From Deltaproteobacteria bacterium (GTDB lineage Bacteria > Bdellovibrionota > O2-12-FULL-43-9 > JACQJE01), in NCBI GenBank assembly GCA_016205125.1, contig JACQJE010000044.1, positions 1 to 5,713 of the forward strand: 5,713 nt of DNA, written 5' to 3'. The notes beneath the pieces were generated by a model. The model did no database searches. It was given only the letters and a program-made list of their open reading frames with translations, and was not told the DNA's origin. The translations under genes and the position numbers were made by a program. This document shows positions 1 to 5,713 of this stretch, piece by piece. Each line of letters starts with the position of its first letter. The first letter of the stretch is position 1.

Positions 1-234
1 ATAGTATTGAAAGATAATGGGGAATATCTTTTTCCTGGAAAATCGTCAGTCGAATTGGCTCTTGCCGTCCTTTTGGCCAAGCCTTCTTTCGATCTTGGGC
101 AATTTAGAAGCCGCTATAAATATTTCTCGGCTGTAAAGGATAAAGGAAAGAGTCTCTATTCTGGCCGTAAAGCGGTGCAGAGGACACTGGATCAAATGGG
201 AATTGAGGTGGATTTAGGGCAATTGCCAAACTAA
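1..234 (+). CDS. C-terminal part of an unrecognised repeat-containing protein (5' end outside window)
   Basis: The frame is open from the first base of the window to a TAA at 232-234. A TTG at 7-9 could serve as a start, but there is no room to see a ribosome binding site and the two codons before it are also open, so I treat this as the 3' end of a longer gene. I do not recognise the family. The visible 75 or so residues hold two diverged copies of one unit. Counting the TTG as residue 1, copy one runs from about 2 to 33 and copy two from about 44 to 73. Both fit K-D-x-G-x-x-L-[F/Y]-x-G-[K/R]-x-x-V-x-x-x-L and end in D-L-G-Q-[F/L]. The period is about 42 residues, and copy two is 2 residues shorter before the D-L-G-Q. 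There is no membrane segment or signal peptide in this part. The intrinsic terminator 26 bases downstream supports a real gene end here. A short complete TTG-started gene is the alternative. Confidence 0.6.
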   Translation: MVLKDNGEYLFPGKSSVELALAVLLAKPSFDLGQFRSRYKYFSAVKDKGKSLYSGRKAVQRTLDQMGIEVDLGQLPN

Positions 235-259
235 TCTAACGAATCAGTTCACATACAGA

Positions 260-290
260 GCGGGTGCATTTCCGAGTGTACCCGCTTTTT
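260..290 (+). terminator. Rho-independent terminator after the left-edge gene
   Basis: A 9-base-pair inverted repeat (GCGGGTGCA at 260-268, TGTACCCGC at 277-285, with one G-T wobble) encloses an 8-base loop and is followed at once by five T (286-290) and more AT-rich sequence. This is a classic intrinsic terminator for the plus-strand gene ending at 234. It also separates that gene from the hydrolase at 397, which must therefore have its own promoter or depend on readthrough. Confidence 0.9.
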
Positions 291-380
291 AATTTAAAAA
301 AATATATTCATTTCTATTAGGATCAATTTTCCAGAAAACACATGCTCATTCGGATCATAGCTAGCCCGTGCAAGTACGAT

Positions 381-387
381 AAAGGAG
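381..387 (+). promoter_or_regulatory. Ribosome binding site of the hydrolase gene
   Basis: AAAGGAG lies 9 bases upstream of the ATG at 397 and fixes that codon as the start. The AT-rich stretch between the terminator and this site (291-380) should hold the promoter, but I see no convincing pair of -35 and -10 boxes in it. Confidence 0.8.
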
Positions 388-396
388 CTCTCTTAC

Positions 397-1275
397 ATGT
401 TGAAAATTGGTCCCTATGAAATTATTCCGATTGAAACAGGTTTTTTTCGCCTCGACGGGGGGGCGATGTTTGGCGTCGTCCCAAAGACGATCTGGGAGAA
501 GACGAATCCCGCAGATGAGAAGAACCGCATTTTAATGTCTCTGCGCACGCTCCTGTTGAAATCTTCCAAACACAAAATTCTCATCGATGCCGGCATTGGA
601 GACAAATTCGACGAGAAGTATCAAAAAATCTACGCCATCAATCACCGTCAGTACAATTTACTCACCTCTCTGGAGAAGGCGGAGGTCAAACCGGAAGAGA
701 TTGATGCAGTGATCTTTTCTCATCTCCATTTTGACCACTGCGGTGGGGCGGTCTCTATTGAGGGGGGTGAGTACAAACCAACCTTTCCCAAGGCGATCCA
801 TTACATCCAGCGAGCCAATTGGGAACAGGGGTGCTGCCCCTCCGAGAAAGATCGCGCAAGCTATTTGGAGGAGAACTTCAAGCCCCTCTATCAAAAGGGC
901 AAACTCAAACTGCTCAGTGGCAGTCAAGAACTCTTTCCCGGTGTAAAGGTCTTTACTTCCGATGGGCATACCATTGGACAGCAGTGGGTCAAAGTGAGTG
1001 ACAGAGAGAAGAGTTTAGTCTTTTGTGCAGACCTGATTCCGACAAGTACTCACATCCGAATCCCGTATGTCATGGGGTACGATCTTTATCCGATGACAAC
1101 GATGGACGAAAAAAGAGAGCTCCTGGGAGAAGCGGCTCTCAATCAATGGATCCTCGTCTTTGAGCACGATCCTTATGTGTCGGCGTGTATCGTCAAGCGG
1201 GGTGAAAAGGACTTTGAGATCGATGCGATTGTGGACATCGGCGCTGTCACACTGCCGAGATCTCCGCTCTCATGA
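397..1275 (+). CDS. Metallo-beta-lactamase-fold hydrolase, YtnP / AHL-lactonase-like
   Basis: This is a complete 292-residue protein with ATG start and TGA stop, without signal peptide or membrane segment, so probably cytoplasmic. The metallo-beta-lactamase metal site is intact. The H-x-H-x-D-H motif is at H109, H111, D113 and H114. The third-site histidine H191 is in S-D-G-H-T, the bridging aspartate D212 in C-A-D-L-I-P, and the last histidine H257 in F-E-H-D. This pattern predicts a dinuclear zinc (or other metal) hydrolase. The N-terminal block D-G-G-A-M-F-G-V-V-P-K (20-30) and the overall length match, from memory, the branch containing the Bacillus lactonase YtnP and many uncharacterised relatives. 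Some members open the lactone ring of N-acyl-homoserine lactones, but the substrate here cannot be read from sequence, and other lactones or esters are possible. A good ribosome binding site (381-387) supports the start. The gene stands alone between an upstream terminator and the convergent spoVR gene, so its context gives no pathway. Fold and metal site are nearly certain; lactonase activity is an inference. Confidence 0.92.
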   Translation: MLKIGPYEIIPIETGFFRLDGGAMFGVVPKTIWEKTNPADEKNRILMSLRTLLLKSSKHKILIDAGIGDKFDEKYQKIYAINHRQYNLLTSLEKAEVKPEEIDAVIFSHLHFDHCGGAVSIEGGEYKPTFPKAIHYIQRANWEQGCCPSEKDRASYLEENFKPLYQKGKLKLLSGSQELFPGVKVFTSDGHTIGQQWVKVSDREKSLVFCADLIPTSTHIRIPYVMGYDLYPMTTMDEKRELLGEAALNQWILVFEHDPYVSACIVKRGEKDFEIDAIVDIGAVTLPRSPLS

Positions 1276-1282
1276 GGCGTCA

Positions 1283-2557
1283 TTAGATAGCAACTTCTGA
1301 TTTGCTGTTCCCGCTACAGCTCAGCATCTTCGGCTGATTGGCGATGACAGTCATCAGATGGACTGGCTTTTTCCAGACGCGGTAGAGGTTTTGGAGGGTG
1401 GCATGGCAGTCGCTCAGTTTAAGATCGAGGCCATGATGATCATGGACGAGGAGGAGTTCTCCCCTCCCTTCAAAATTATCATCCTGAACATAGATGAAGG
1501 GTTGACCTGCATTCGTGAGCTGGTTGAGGAGAGTCTCTTTGACGAGGAGCCAGTTGCGATCGACAATCTCATACCCCCCGGAGCGGCGGTTGAATTCGTA
1601 GACAAACATTTTTTGCTCGCGGCAAAATTCTTCCGTCAGGAAGGAGTCGATAAACGCGGCGTCATTGCAATTCGCTCTGACCTCGAAGAGATCGATCCCT
1701 CTCTTCTCAATGTCGCGGAAGAGTTCAATCCCGAGTTTGTAAGGGTTGAGTTGTCCGGGAGTGGCCGCAACCGCAAGGGAATGTTGGGAGGCATAATCGA
1801 TGACTTCCCGGTCCGTTAAAACAAATTGGTTCATTAACTGAGAGTGCCAGAAACTCGCCCACCCCTCATTGATGATCTTGGTCTGAACCTGGGGGGCAAA
1901 ATAGTAAGCCTCTTCGCGGACAATCTCCAGGAGAGTCCGCTGCCACTCTTCGAGATCCTGCGCCTGCTCGATCAGGAAGAGCATCAAGTCCCTTGTCCTC
2001 TTCCCTTCAATATCTCGCGCATTTCGCGGTGGGATGACTGCTTGATAATCGATGAGGTTTTCAAGAGAGAGAGAGAGATCGAGAAATTCCTCAACGACCT
2101 CTGTGCCATAGTGGTCAGAAAAGCGGCGGATCTTAGCGGCATTTGCTGCCATGCGGTCGATCATGTCGCGGCGCGTGTGGGCAAAAAAACGATTCTGTTT
2201 AAAGAAGTCACTGTGCGCAAAGACGTGACAGATAACCGTTTTCTGAATGACAGGATTGTTGCACTCCAGGAGATAAGCGTAGCAGGGATCATGGTTGATG
2301 ACGATTTCATAGATCCGCTGAAGCCCGTAGGTCTGCCCTTTGAGGAGGATGTCAAATTCCATCCCGAATCTCCAATGGGAATAGCGGATCGGAAATCCGC
2401 CAAAAGCCGCAATTTCGTTCATCTCACGGTAATCGCAGAGCTGAAAAAGGGTATGAAAAGGATCTAATCCTGCCCTGCGCGCGCAGCCTTCGATCTCCTG
2501 GACTAATGGGGTCATTTCGTTTTTTTCTCTTGCAATCTTCGCAGATTTCATGGCCAT
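1283..2557 (-). CDS. spoVR: SpoVR/YcgB family protein
   Basis: This complete 424-residue protein (ATG at 2557-2555, TAA at 1285-1283) is the last visible gene of the minus-strand operon. Conserved SpoVR blocks are present in order: R-Y-S-H-W-x-F-G (58-65), Y-E-I-V-I-N (83-88) running into A-Y-L-L-E-C-N-N-P (94-102), H-V-F-A-H-S-D-F-F-K-x-N (111-122), and N-E-G-W-A-S-F-W-H (230-238). The histidines and acidic residues in the last two blocks are the likely conserved functional residues, possibly metal-binding, though no activity is established for the family. In Bacillus subtilis SpoVR affects spore cortex formation; the E. coli relative YcgB is a stationary-phase protein. There is no signal peptide or transmembrane segment. 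A second ATG two codons in (2551) is possible, but the first has the better ribosome binding site spacing. The gene starts 6 bases after the yhbH stop. It contains a (TC)7 run on its coding strand at 2065-2078 without loss of frame. Confidence 0.95.
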   Translation of the reverse strand: MAMKSAKIAREKNEMTPLVQEIEGCARRAGLDPFHTLFQLCDYREMNEIAAFGGFPIRYSHWRFGMEFDILLKGQTYGLQRIYEIVINHDPCYAYLLECNNPVIQKTVICHVFAHSDFFKQNRFFAHTRRDMIDRMAANAAKIRRFSDHYGTEVVEEFLDLSLSLENLIDYQAVIPPRNARDIEGKRTRDLMLFLIEQAQDLEEWQRTLLEIVREEAYYFAPQVQTKIINEGWASFWHSQLMNQFVLTDREVIDYASQHSLAVAATPGQLNPYKLGIELFRDIEKRGIDLFEVRANCNDAAFIDSFLTEEFCREQKMFVYEFNRRSGGYEIVDRNWLLVKETLLNQLTNAGQPFIYVQDDNFEGRGELLLVHDHHGLDLKLSDCHATLQNLYRVWKKPVHLMTVIANQPKMLSCSGNSKSEVAI

Positions 2558-2563
2558 GTGTGA

Positions 2564-3679
2564 CTACTTCCCTTTCCCTAAGAAACTCTTGATGGCAGCG
2601 TAAATCGCATCTTTGTTCTCAATGTGAACCATAATGAGGTTGGCGCTATGGGTCAGGTACTCATTGAGATCTTTTAAGAACTGGCCGCTCCCATAGCGGC
2701 TCTCCACCTGCCCATAACAGAAGAGATTTGCGGATGGCAGGAGTCTGTTTCTCAGGAGTTCGATGCACTGTTTCGTATCCTCTCCTGACCAGTTGTCTCC
2801 GTCAGAAAAGTGAAAAAAATAGACATTCCAGTCATCGCCGGAGTAATCCCTCTGCGTGATCTCACAACCCATCTTGTAGGCTGAGGAGATCAGTGTCCCT
2901 CCGCTTTCTTTGGTGTGGTAGAAGGTGTCCTGCTCGACCTCCTTGGCAGAGGCATCGTGAATGATATAGCGGCATTCGAGGTCGCCATATTGGTAGCGGA
3001 GCCAGGAGTCGATCCAGAAGGAGGTGATCCGGACGATCTCCTTCTGCTCGTCTCCCATGGAACCGGAGACATCCATCATATAAATAATGGCCGCTTTGCT
3101 GGTCGGTTTCTCAACCACTTTCCAGGAACGATAGTGAAAATCTTCTTTGATCGGAACGATGGAGGGGTGGTCTGCCCGGTAGGTGCCACTCATCAATTCC
3201 CGCTGAAGCGCCTTCTTGTATGTCCTCTTGAAGTGGAGGAGCCCCTGAGGGCCTGTTCGTTTGACACTCGAAAAGCGATTGATTTCTGTCAGCACGTGGC
3301 GCTGACCGCGCGGCTCAATATTGGGGAGTTCAAGCTCCTCCCCCAGCATCTTGATCATCTCCTCCAGCGTCACATCGACATCGAGCGCGTGCGGGGAAGA
3401 CATGTTTCCCGCTTCTCCATGACCATGACCTGACTCTTCTCCTTCTTGCCGTGACAGGGGGGCCCCAAGTTTTCCCTGGCCCTGACCGACACCCCGCTGA
3501 GCGTTCAGATCAAAGTGAAACCGGGGGATCTCCAGGCGTGAAAGTGGGATGGAGATGACTTCCCCTCCTCTCTTCCCGAGCAATTCGCCCTTTGTGATGA
3601 ACGATTTGAGATTTCGCTTGACACGCCCCTTGATAATCTGAACAAAGCGCCGCCACTCTTTCTCAATGCGAAGAGCCAT
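2564..3679 (-). CDS. yhbH: YhbH/YeaH family (DUF444) protein with VWA-like domain
   Basis: This complete 371-residue protein (ATG at 3679-3677, TAG at 2566-2564) is typical of the DUF444 family in length and domain order. A basic N-terminal region (about 1-60) leads into a flexible Gly/Gln/His/Glu-rich linker (about 62-92), then a helical segment, and from about 195 a von Willebrand A-like domain. The domain has a full metal-ion-dependent adhesion site: D-V-S-G-S at 203-207, T262 in G-G-T, and D293 in F-S-D-G-D. The family is known as YhbH in Bacillus and YeaH in E. coli, where YeaH has been reported as a substrate of the kinase YeaG. Its position between prkA and spoVR fits that partnership. 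AAA+ proteins often work with VWA-domain partners, so a physical complex with the PrkA-type protein is a fair inference. The start abuts the prkA stop, and a ribosome binding site lies 10 bases upstream. No membrane segments are visible. Confidence 0.95.
   Translation of the reverse strand: MALRIEKEWRRFVQIIKGRVKRNLKSFITKGELLGKRGGEVISIPLSRLEIPRFHFDLNAQRGVGQGQGKLGAPLSRQEGEESGHGHGEAGNMSSPHALDVDVTLEEMIKMLGEELELPNIEPRGQRHVLTEINRFSSVKRTGPQGLLHFKRTYKKALQRELMSGTYRADHPSIVPIKEDFHYRSWKVVEKPTSKAAIIYMMDVSGSMGDEQKEIVRITSFWIDSWLRYQYGDLECRYIIHDASAKEVEQDTFYHTKESGGTLISSAYKMGCEITQRDYSGDDWNVYFFHFSDGDNWSGEDTKQCIELLRNRLLPSANLFCYGQVESRYGSGQFLKDLNEYLTHSANLIMVHIENKDAIYAAIKSFLGKGK
2567..2573 (-). promoter_or_regulatory. 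Ribosome binding site of spoVR inside the yhbH 3' end
   Basis: On the minus strand AGGGAAG lies 9 bases before the spoVR ATG at 2557. It overlaps the last codons of yhbH, so spoVR translation probably follows ribosomes finishing yhbH. A second purine-rich copy, AGGGAAAGGG, begins at 2579. Confidence 0.65.
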
Positions 3680-5713
3680 TTAAGCACTACTCCCTCTTGC
3701 AAAGATACTGGCAATAAAATCGATGGCATCGGAAGCACAGACTTCGCAATAACCCGCATGCTCGATCAGACGCTCTTTTACTTGTCGCACACTGGCCTGA
3801 ACTTGCGGGTCAAGCGTAGAAGAGGCGGCGCTCCCGCTGAGTGCGATCAGATCGCGCTGATCTTCAAAGAGTTTCGATTCCAAAGCCTTTCTCAGTTTCG
3901 CATTTGACCGGAAATCGAACTCCTTCCCCTTTTCCTGTGCGGCTGTCACGTAATTGATCACTTCTCTGCGAAAGTCATCTTTCCGATGATCGGGTATGTC
4001 AATTTTTTCTTCAATCGACCGCATCAGACGCTCGTTCGGTTCAGCCTCTTTCCCCGACTCTGTATCGCGAACCGGCTCTCTCTGCACATATGCTTTGACA
4101 TGATGGAGGTAGTTCGCGCAGAGTTCAGCCAGATGCCTTTCATCTGCCACGACTGCCTGCTGTACCTCCCTTCTGATCCTCTCCTCACACTCTTCACGCG
4201 CCGTTGAGATCAGTTCCCGGAAACGGCTCCGCTGATCCTCTGATGAAATGAGAGAGTGGTGCTTCAGACCATTCTCCAGATCCTTGAGGATCATGAATGG
4301 ATTGATACAGCCGCGGTCCCGATCGCTCACGAGGACTTGAGAGATCTTGTCCTGGATGTAACGGGGAGAAATACCGCGAAGACCCTCGCTGTGAGCCTCT
4401 TTTCTCAGCTCCCGGACATTGTCCGAAGTCATGCCACCCACCGATTCTCCATTATAGAGTTTTAGCTTTTGCAGGAGCGTAAGATTCGCCTTCTTAGGCT
4501 CCTCCAGCCGCGTCAGAACAGCCCAGAGAGAGGCTGCTTCCAGGGTGTGCGGCGCAATGTGCTTGTTCTTCACCCGATCGGCGTTGAAATCCTTAAAGTA
4601 AATTCTTACTTCTTCGTGGAGTTTCGTAATGTAAGGAATGTCAATCTTTACTGTCCTGTCCCTCAAGGCCTCCATGAATTCATTGCTCTGAAGCTTGCGA
4701 TATTCAGGTTCATTAGTATGGCCAATAATCACTTCATCGATGTCGATTTGTGCGAATTTCTTCGGCTTGATCAGATGCTCCTGCGATGCGCCAAGCAGAT
4801 CGTAGAGGAATGCCACATCGAGCTTGAGAACTTCGATGAACTCAATCATCCCGCGGTTTGCGATATTAAACTCCCCGTCAAAGTTAAAGGCGCGCGGGTC
4901 AGAGTCGGAGCCGTAAATGGCGATCTTTCGATAATTGATGTCGCCTGTCAATTCTGTGGAATCCTGGTTCTTTTCATCTTTTGGCTGAAAAGTGCCAATC
5001 CCCACACGATCTTTCTCAGAGAGAATCGCCCGATTGAGGATGACATGTTCGAGGAGACGGTCGACTTTCCCCTCATACATTTTGAGAAGCTCCTGATAAA
5101 TAAAGCGGCAGGGGGGACAGAGGCCCCCTTCTATATGAACATGATGATCCTGTTCTTTGACCTTTGCATTGAGCTTTGAAAGAAATTTCTCCCGCTCCTC
5201 TTCCGGCAGAAGGTGAAGCGGCTCCTCCCGCATGGGACAGGCATAACTCCTGCTTCCGCCAAAGAGCTCTTTGGCTATTTTTTCATGGCCAAGATCGCTC
5301 CACTCAAAACTGAACAGAGCCCCTTCTTTGCGCCGTGAGTAACGCTCCAGCCCCCTCTTAAGGAGACGGCAGATGGTGCTCTTGGCGCTTCCGACAGGCC
5401 CATGAAGCAGGATAAAACGGCGCTCCGTTCCATAACGCCGGGCGGCAGACTTAAAAATGTTGACGAGTCTCATCAAAGGGATATCGAGACCGAAAACAGC
5501 ATCTTTTCCCTTGTGATGAGGGTCATCAAAAAAAGGGTAGTGCGTGATCAATTTCTTGTTGTCGAGGTAATCTTCGGACCCCTCTTCAACAATCATGTGG
5601 CACATTCTCTGGAAGGCAGTCCGCATGATTCTGGGATTGGCTGTCGCGAGTTGAAGATAATCGTTAAAGCTCCCCAACCAGCCGAGTCGATGATAGGCTT
5701 CATGGTCGAGCGG
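3680..5713 (-). CDS. prkA: PrkA/YeaG-type serine protein kinase with AAA+ domain (N terminus outside window)
   Basis: The protein is homologous to PrkA/YeaG: an AAA_PrkA domain followed by a C-terminal PrkA kinase domain. A TTG at 5677-5675 could be called as start, but the frame continues open to the window edge (12 more codons). The residues there ([10 protein letters not shown]) read as continuous family sequence, so the gene is 5'-truncated and its true start lies beyond 5713. Counting that TTG as residue 1, Walker A is G-P-V-G-S-A-K-S-T at 93-101. The conserved N-R-G-M-I-E-F-I-E block is at 274-282, a sensor-like G-H-T-N-E-P is at 319-324, and C-terminal domain sequence such as F-R-R-E-V-I-N-Y-V is at 569-577. 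Cysteines occur as C-P-M-R (147), C-P-P-C (187-190) and C-E-V-C (644-647). E. coli YeaG is a kinase active in starvation and stationary phase and acts on YeaH, whose homologue is the next gene here. The protein is cytoplasmic, with no membrane segments. Family assignment is firm; kinase activity is inferred from homology. Confidence 0.95.
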   Translation of the reverse strand, partial: PLDHEAYHRLGWLGSFNDYLQLATANPRIMRTAFQRMCHMIVEEGSEDYLDNKKLITHYPFFDDPHHKGKDAVFGLDIPLMRLVNIFKSAARRYGTERRFILLHGPVGSAKSTICRLLKRGLERYSRRKEGALFSFEWSDLGHEKIAKELFGGSRSYACPMREEPLHLLPEEEREKFLSKLNAKVKEQDHHVHIEGGLCPPCRFIYQELLKMYEGKVDRLLEHVILNRAILSEKDRVGIGTFQPKDEKNQDSTELTGDINYRKIAIYGSDSDPRAFNFDGEFNIANRGMIEFIEVLKLDVAFLYDLLGASQEHLIKPKKFAQIDIDEVIIGHTNEPEYRKLQSNEFMEALRDRTVKIDIPYITKLHEEVRIYFKDFNADRVKNKHIAPHTLEAASLWAVLTRLEEPKKANLTLLQKLKLYNGESVGGMTSDNVRELRKEAHSEGLRGISPRYIQDKISQVLVSDRDRGCINPFMILKDLENGLKHHSLISSEDQRSRFRELISTAREECEERIRREVQQAVVADERHLAELCANYLHHVKAYVQREPVRDTESGKEAEPNERLMRSIEEKIDIPDHRKDDFRREVINYVTAAQEKGKEFDFRSNAKLRKALESKLFEDQRDLIALSGSAASSTLDPQVQASVRQVKERLIEHAGYCEVCASDAIDFIASIFARGSSA
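3690..3695 (-). promoter_or_regulatory. Ribosome binding site of yhbH inside the prkA 3' end
   Basis: AGGGAG on the minus strand lies 10 bases before the yhbH ATG and within the last codons of prkA. Because the prkA TAA (3682-3680) directly touches the ATG (3679-3677), terminating ribosomes can reinitiate, and the two proteins are likely made in coupled amounts. Confidence 0.65.

Noticed and set aside
291..380. Sigma-70 promoter for the hydrolase gene
   Set aside because: The stretch is AT-rich and must probably contain a promoter, but no -35/-10 pair with proper spacing stands out, so I do not place one.
1321..1337. Small hairpin (TCAGC / GCTGA) near the 3' end of spoVR as a terminator
   Set aside because: The stem has only 5 base pairs, there is no T tract on either strand, and it lies within conserved coding sequence. 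It is more likely chance.
1844..2467. Plus-strand open frame of 207 codons opposite spoVR
   Set aside because: It is antisense to conserved SpoVR coding sequence and its translation shows no known motif; a shadow frame. The frame at 1358-1819 is rejected for the same reason.
2915..3433. Plus-strand open frame of 172 codons opposite yhbH
   Set aside because: It overlaps the conserved VWA domain of yhbH on the other strand and shows no independent evidence of coding.
4469..5179. Plus-strand open frame of 236 codons opposite prkA
   Set aside because: It lies wholly antisense to a firmly identified conserved gene, has no recognisable domain and lacks a clear ribosome binding site. It is best explained as a shadow of prkA codon usage.
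1283..5713. Evidence for an endospore-forming organism
   Set aside because: PrkA, YhbH and SpoVR families are widespread in non-sporulating bacteria, including E. coli. The names alone do not indicate sporulation.

Overview
This is a compact bacterial window of roughly 50% GC (judged by eye). It holds the tail of one unrecognised gene, one complete metallo-beta-lactamase-fold hydrolase gene, and most of a three-gene operon on the minus strand. The operon encodes a PrkA-type serine kinase, a YhbH/YeaH (DUF444) protein and a SpoVR/YcgB protein. All genes are intact apart from truncation at the window edges. There is no RNA gene, mobile element or CRISPR array that I can see.

Layout: bases 1-234 carry the 3' end of a plus-strand gene. 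Its visible product contains two diverged copies of a unit of about 42 residues, and it is followed by a strong intrinsic terminator (260-290). An AT-rich gap with no clear promoter leads to a plus-strand hydrolase (397-1275) of the YtnP/AHL-lactonase-like branch, with all its expected metal ligands. Its stop codon lies 7 bases from the stop codon of spoVR, which converges on it. From 5713 down to 1283 the minus strand is filled by prkA (5' end beyond the window), yhbH and spoVR. Their junctions are extremely tight: 0 bases between prkA and yhbH (TAA directly followed by ATG) and 6 bases between yhbH and spoVR, with both ribosome binding sites inside the upstream coding sequence.

How the genes work together: prkA-yhbH-spoVR corresponds to the YeaG-YeaH-YcgB set of enterobacteria, a conserved trio linked to stationary phase, starvation or sporulation. 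It is found widely in non-sporulating bacteria, so the sporulation names should not be read as evidence of endospores. The kinase is an AAA+ ATPase with a C-terminal PrkA domain. The YhbH protein has a von Willebrand A-like fold with a complete metal-ion-dependent adhesion site, which suggests an AAA+/VWA pair. The biochemical role of SpoVR is not established. The hydrolase is a separate transcription unit with no evident functional tie to the operon.

Taxonomy: the sequence does not fix the lineage. The contiguous trio and the cysteine-bearing form of PrkA differ from the E. coli YeaG protein as I remember it. I would not assign a phylum without database comparison. The region looks like ordinary chromosomal housekeeping or stress-response sequence. 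I see no convincing new system; the points most worth a second look are the repeat-containing tail at the left edge and the cysteine motifs in PrkA.
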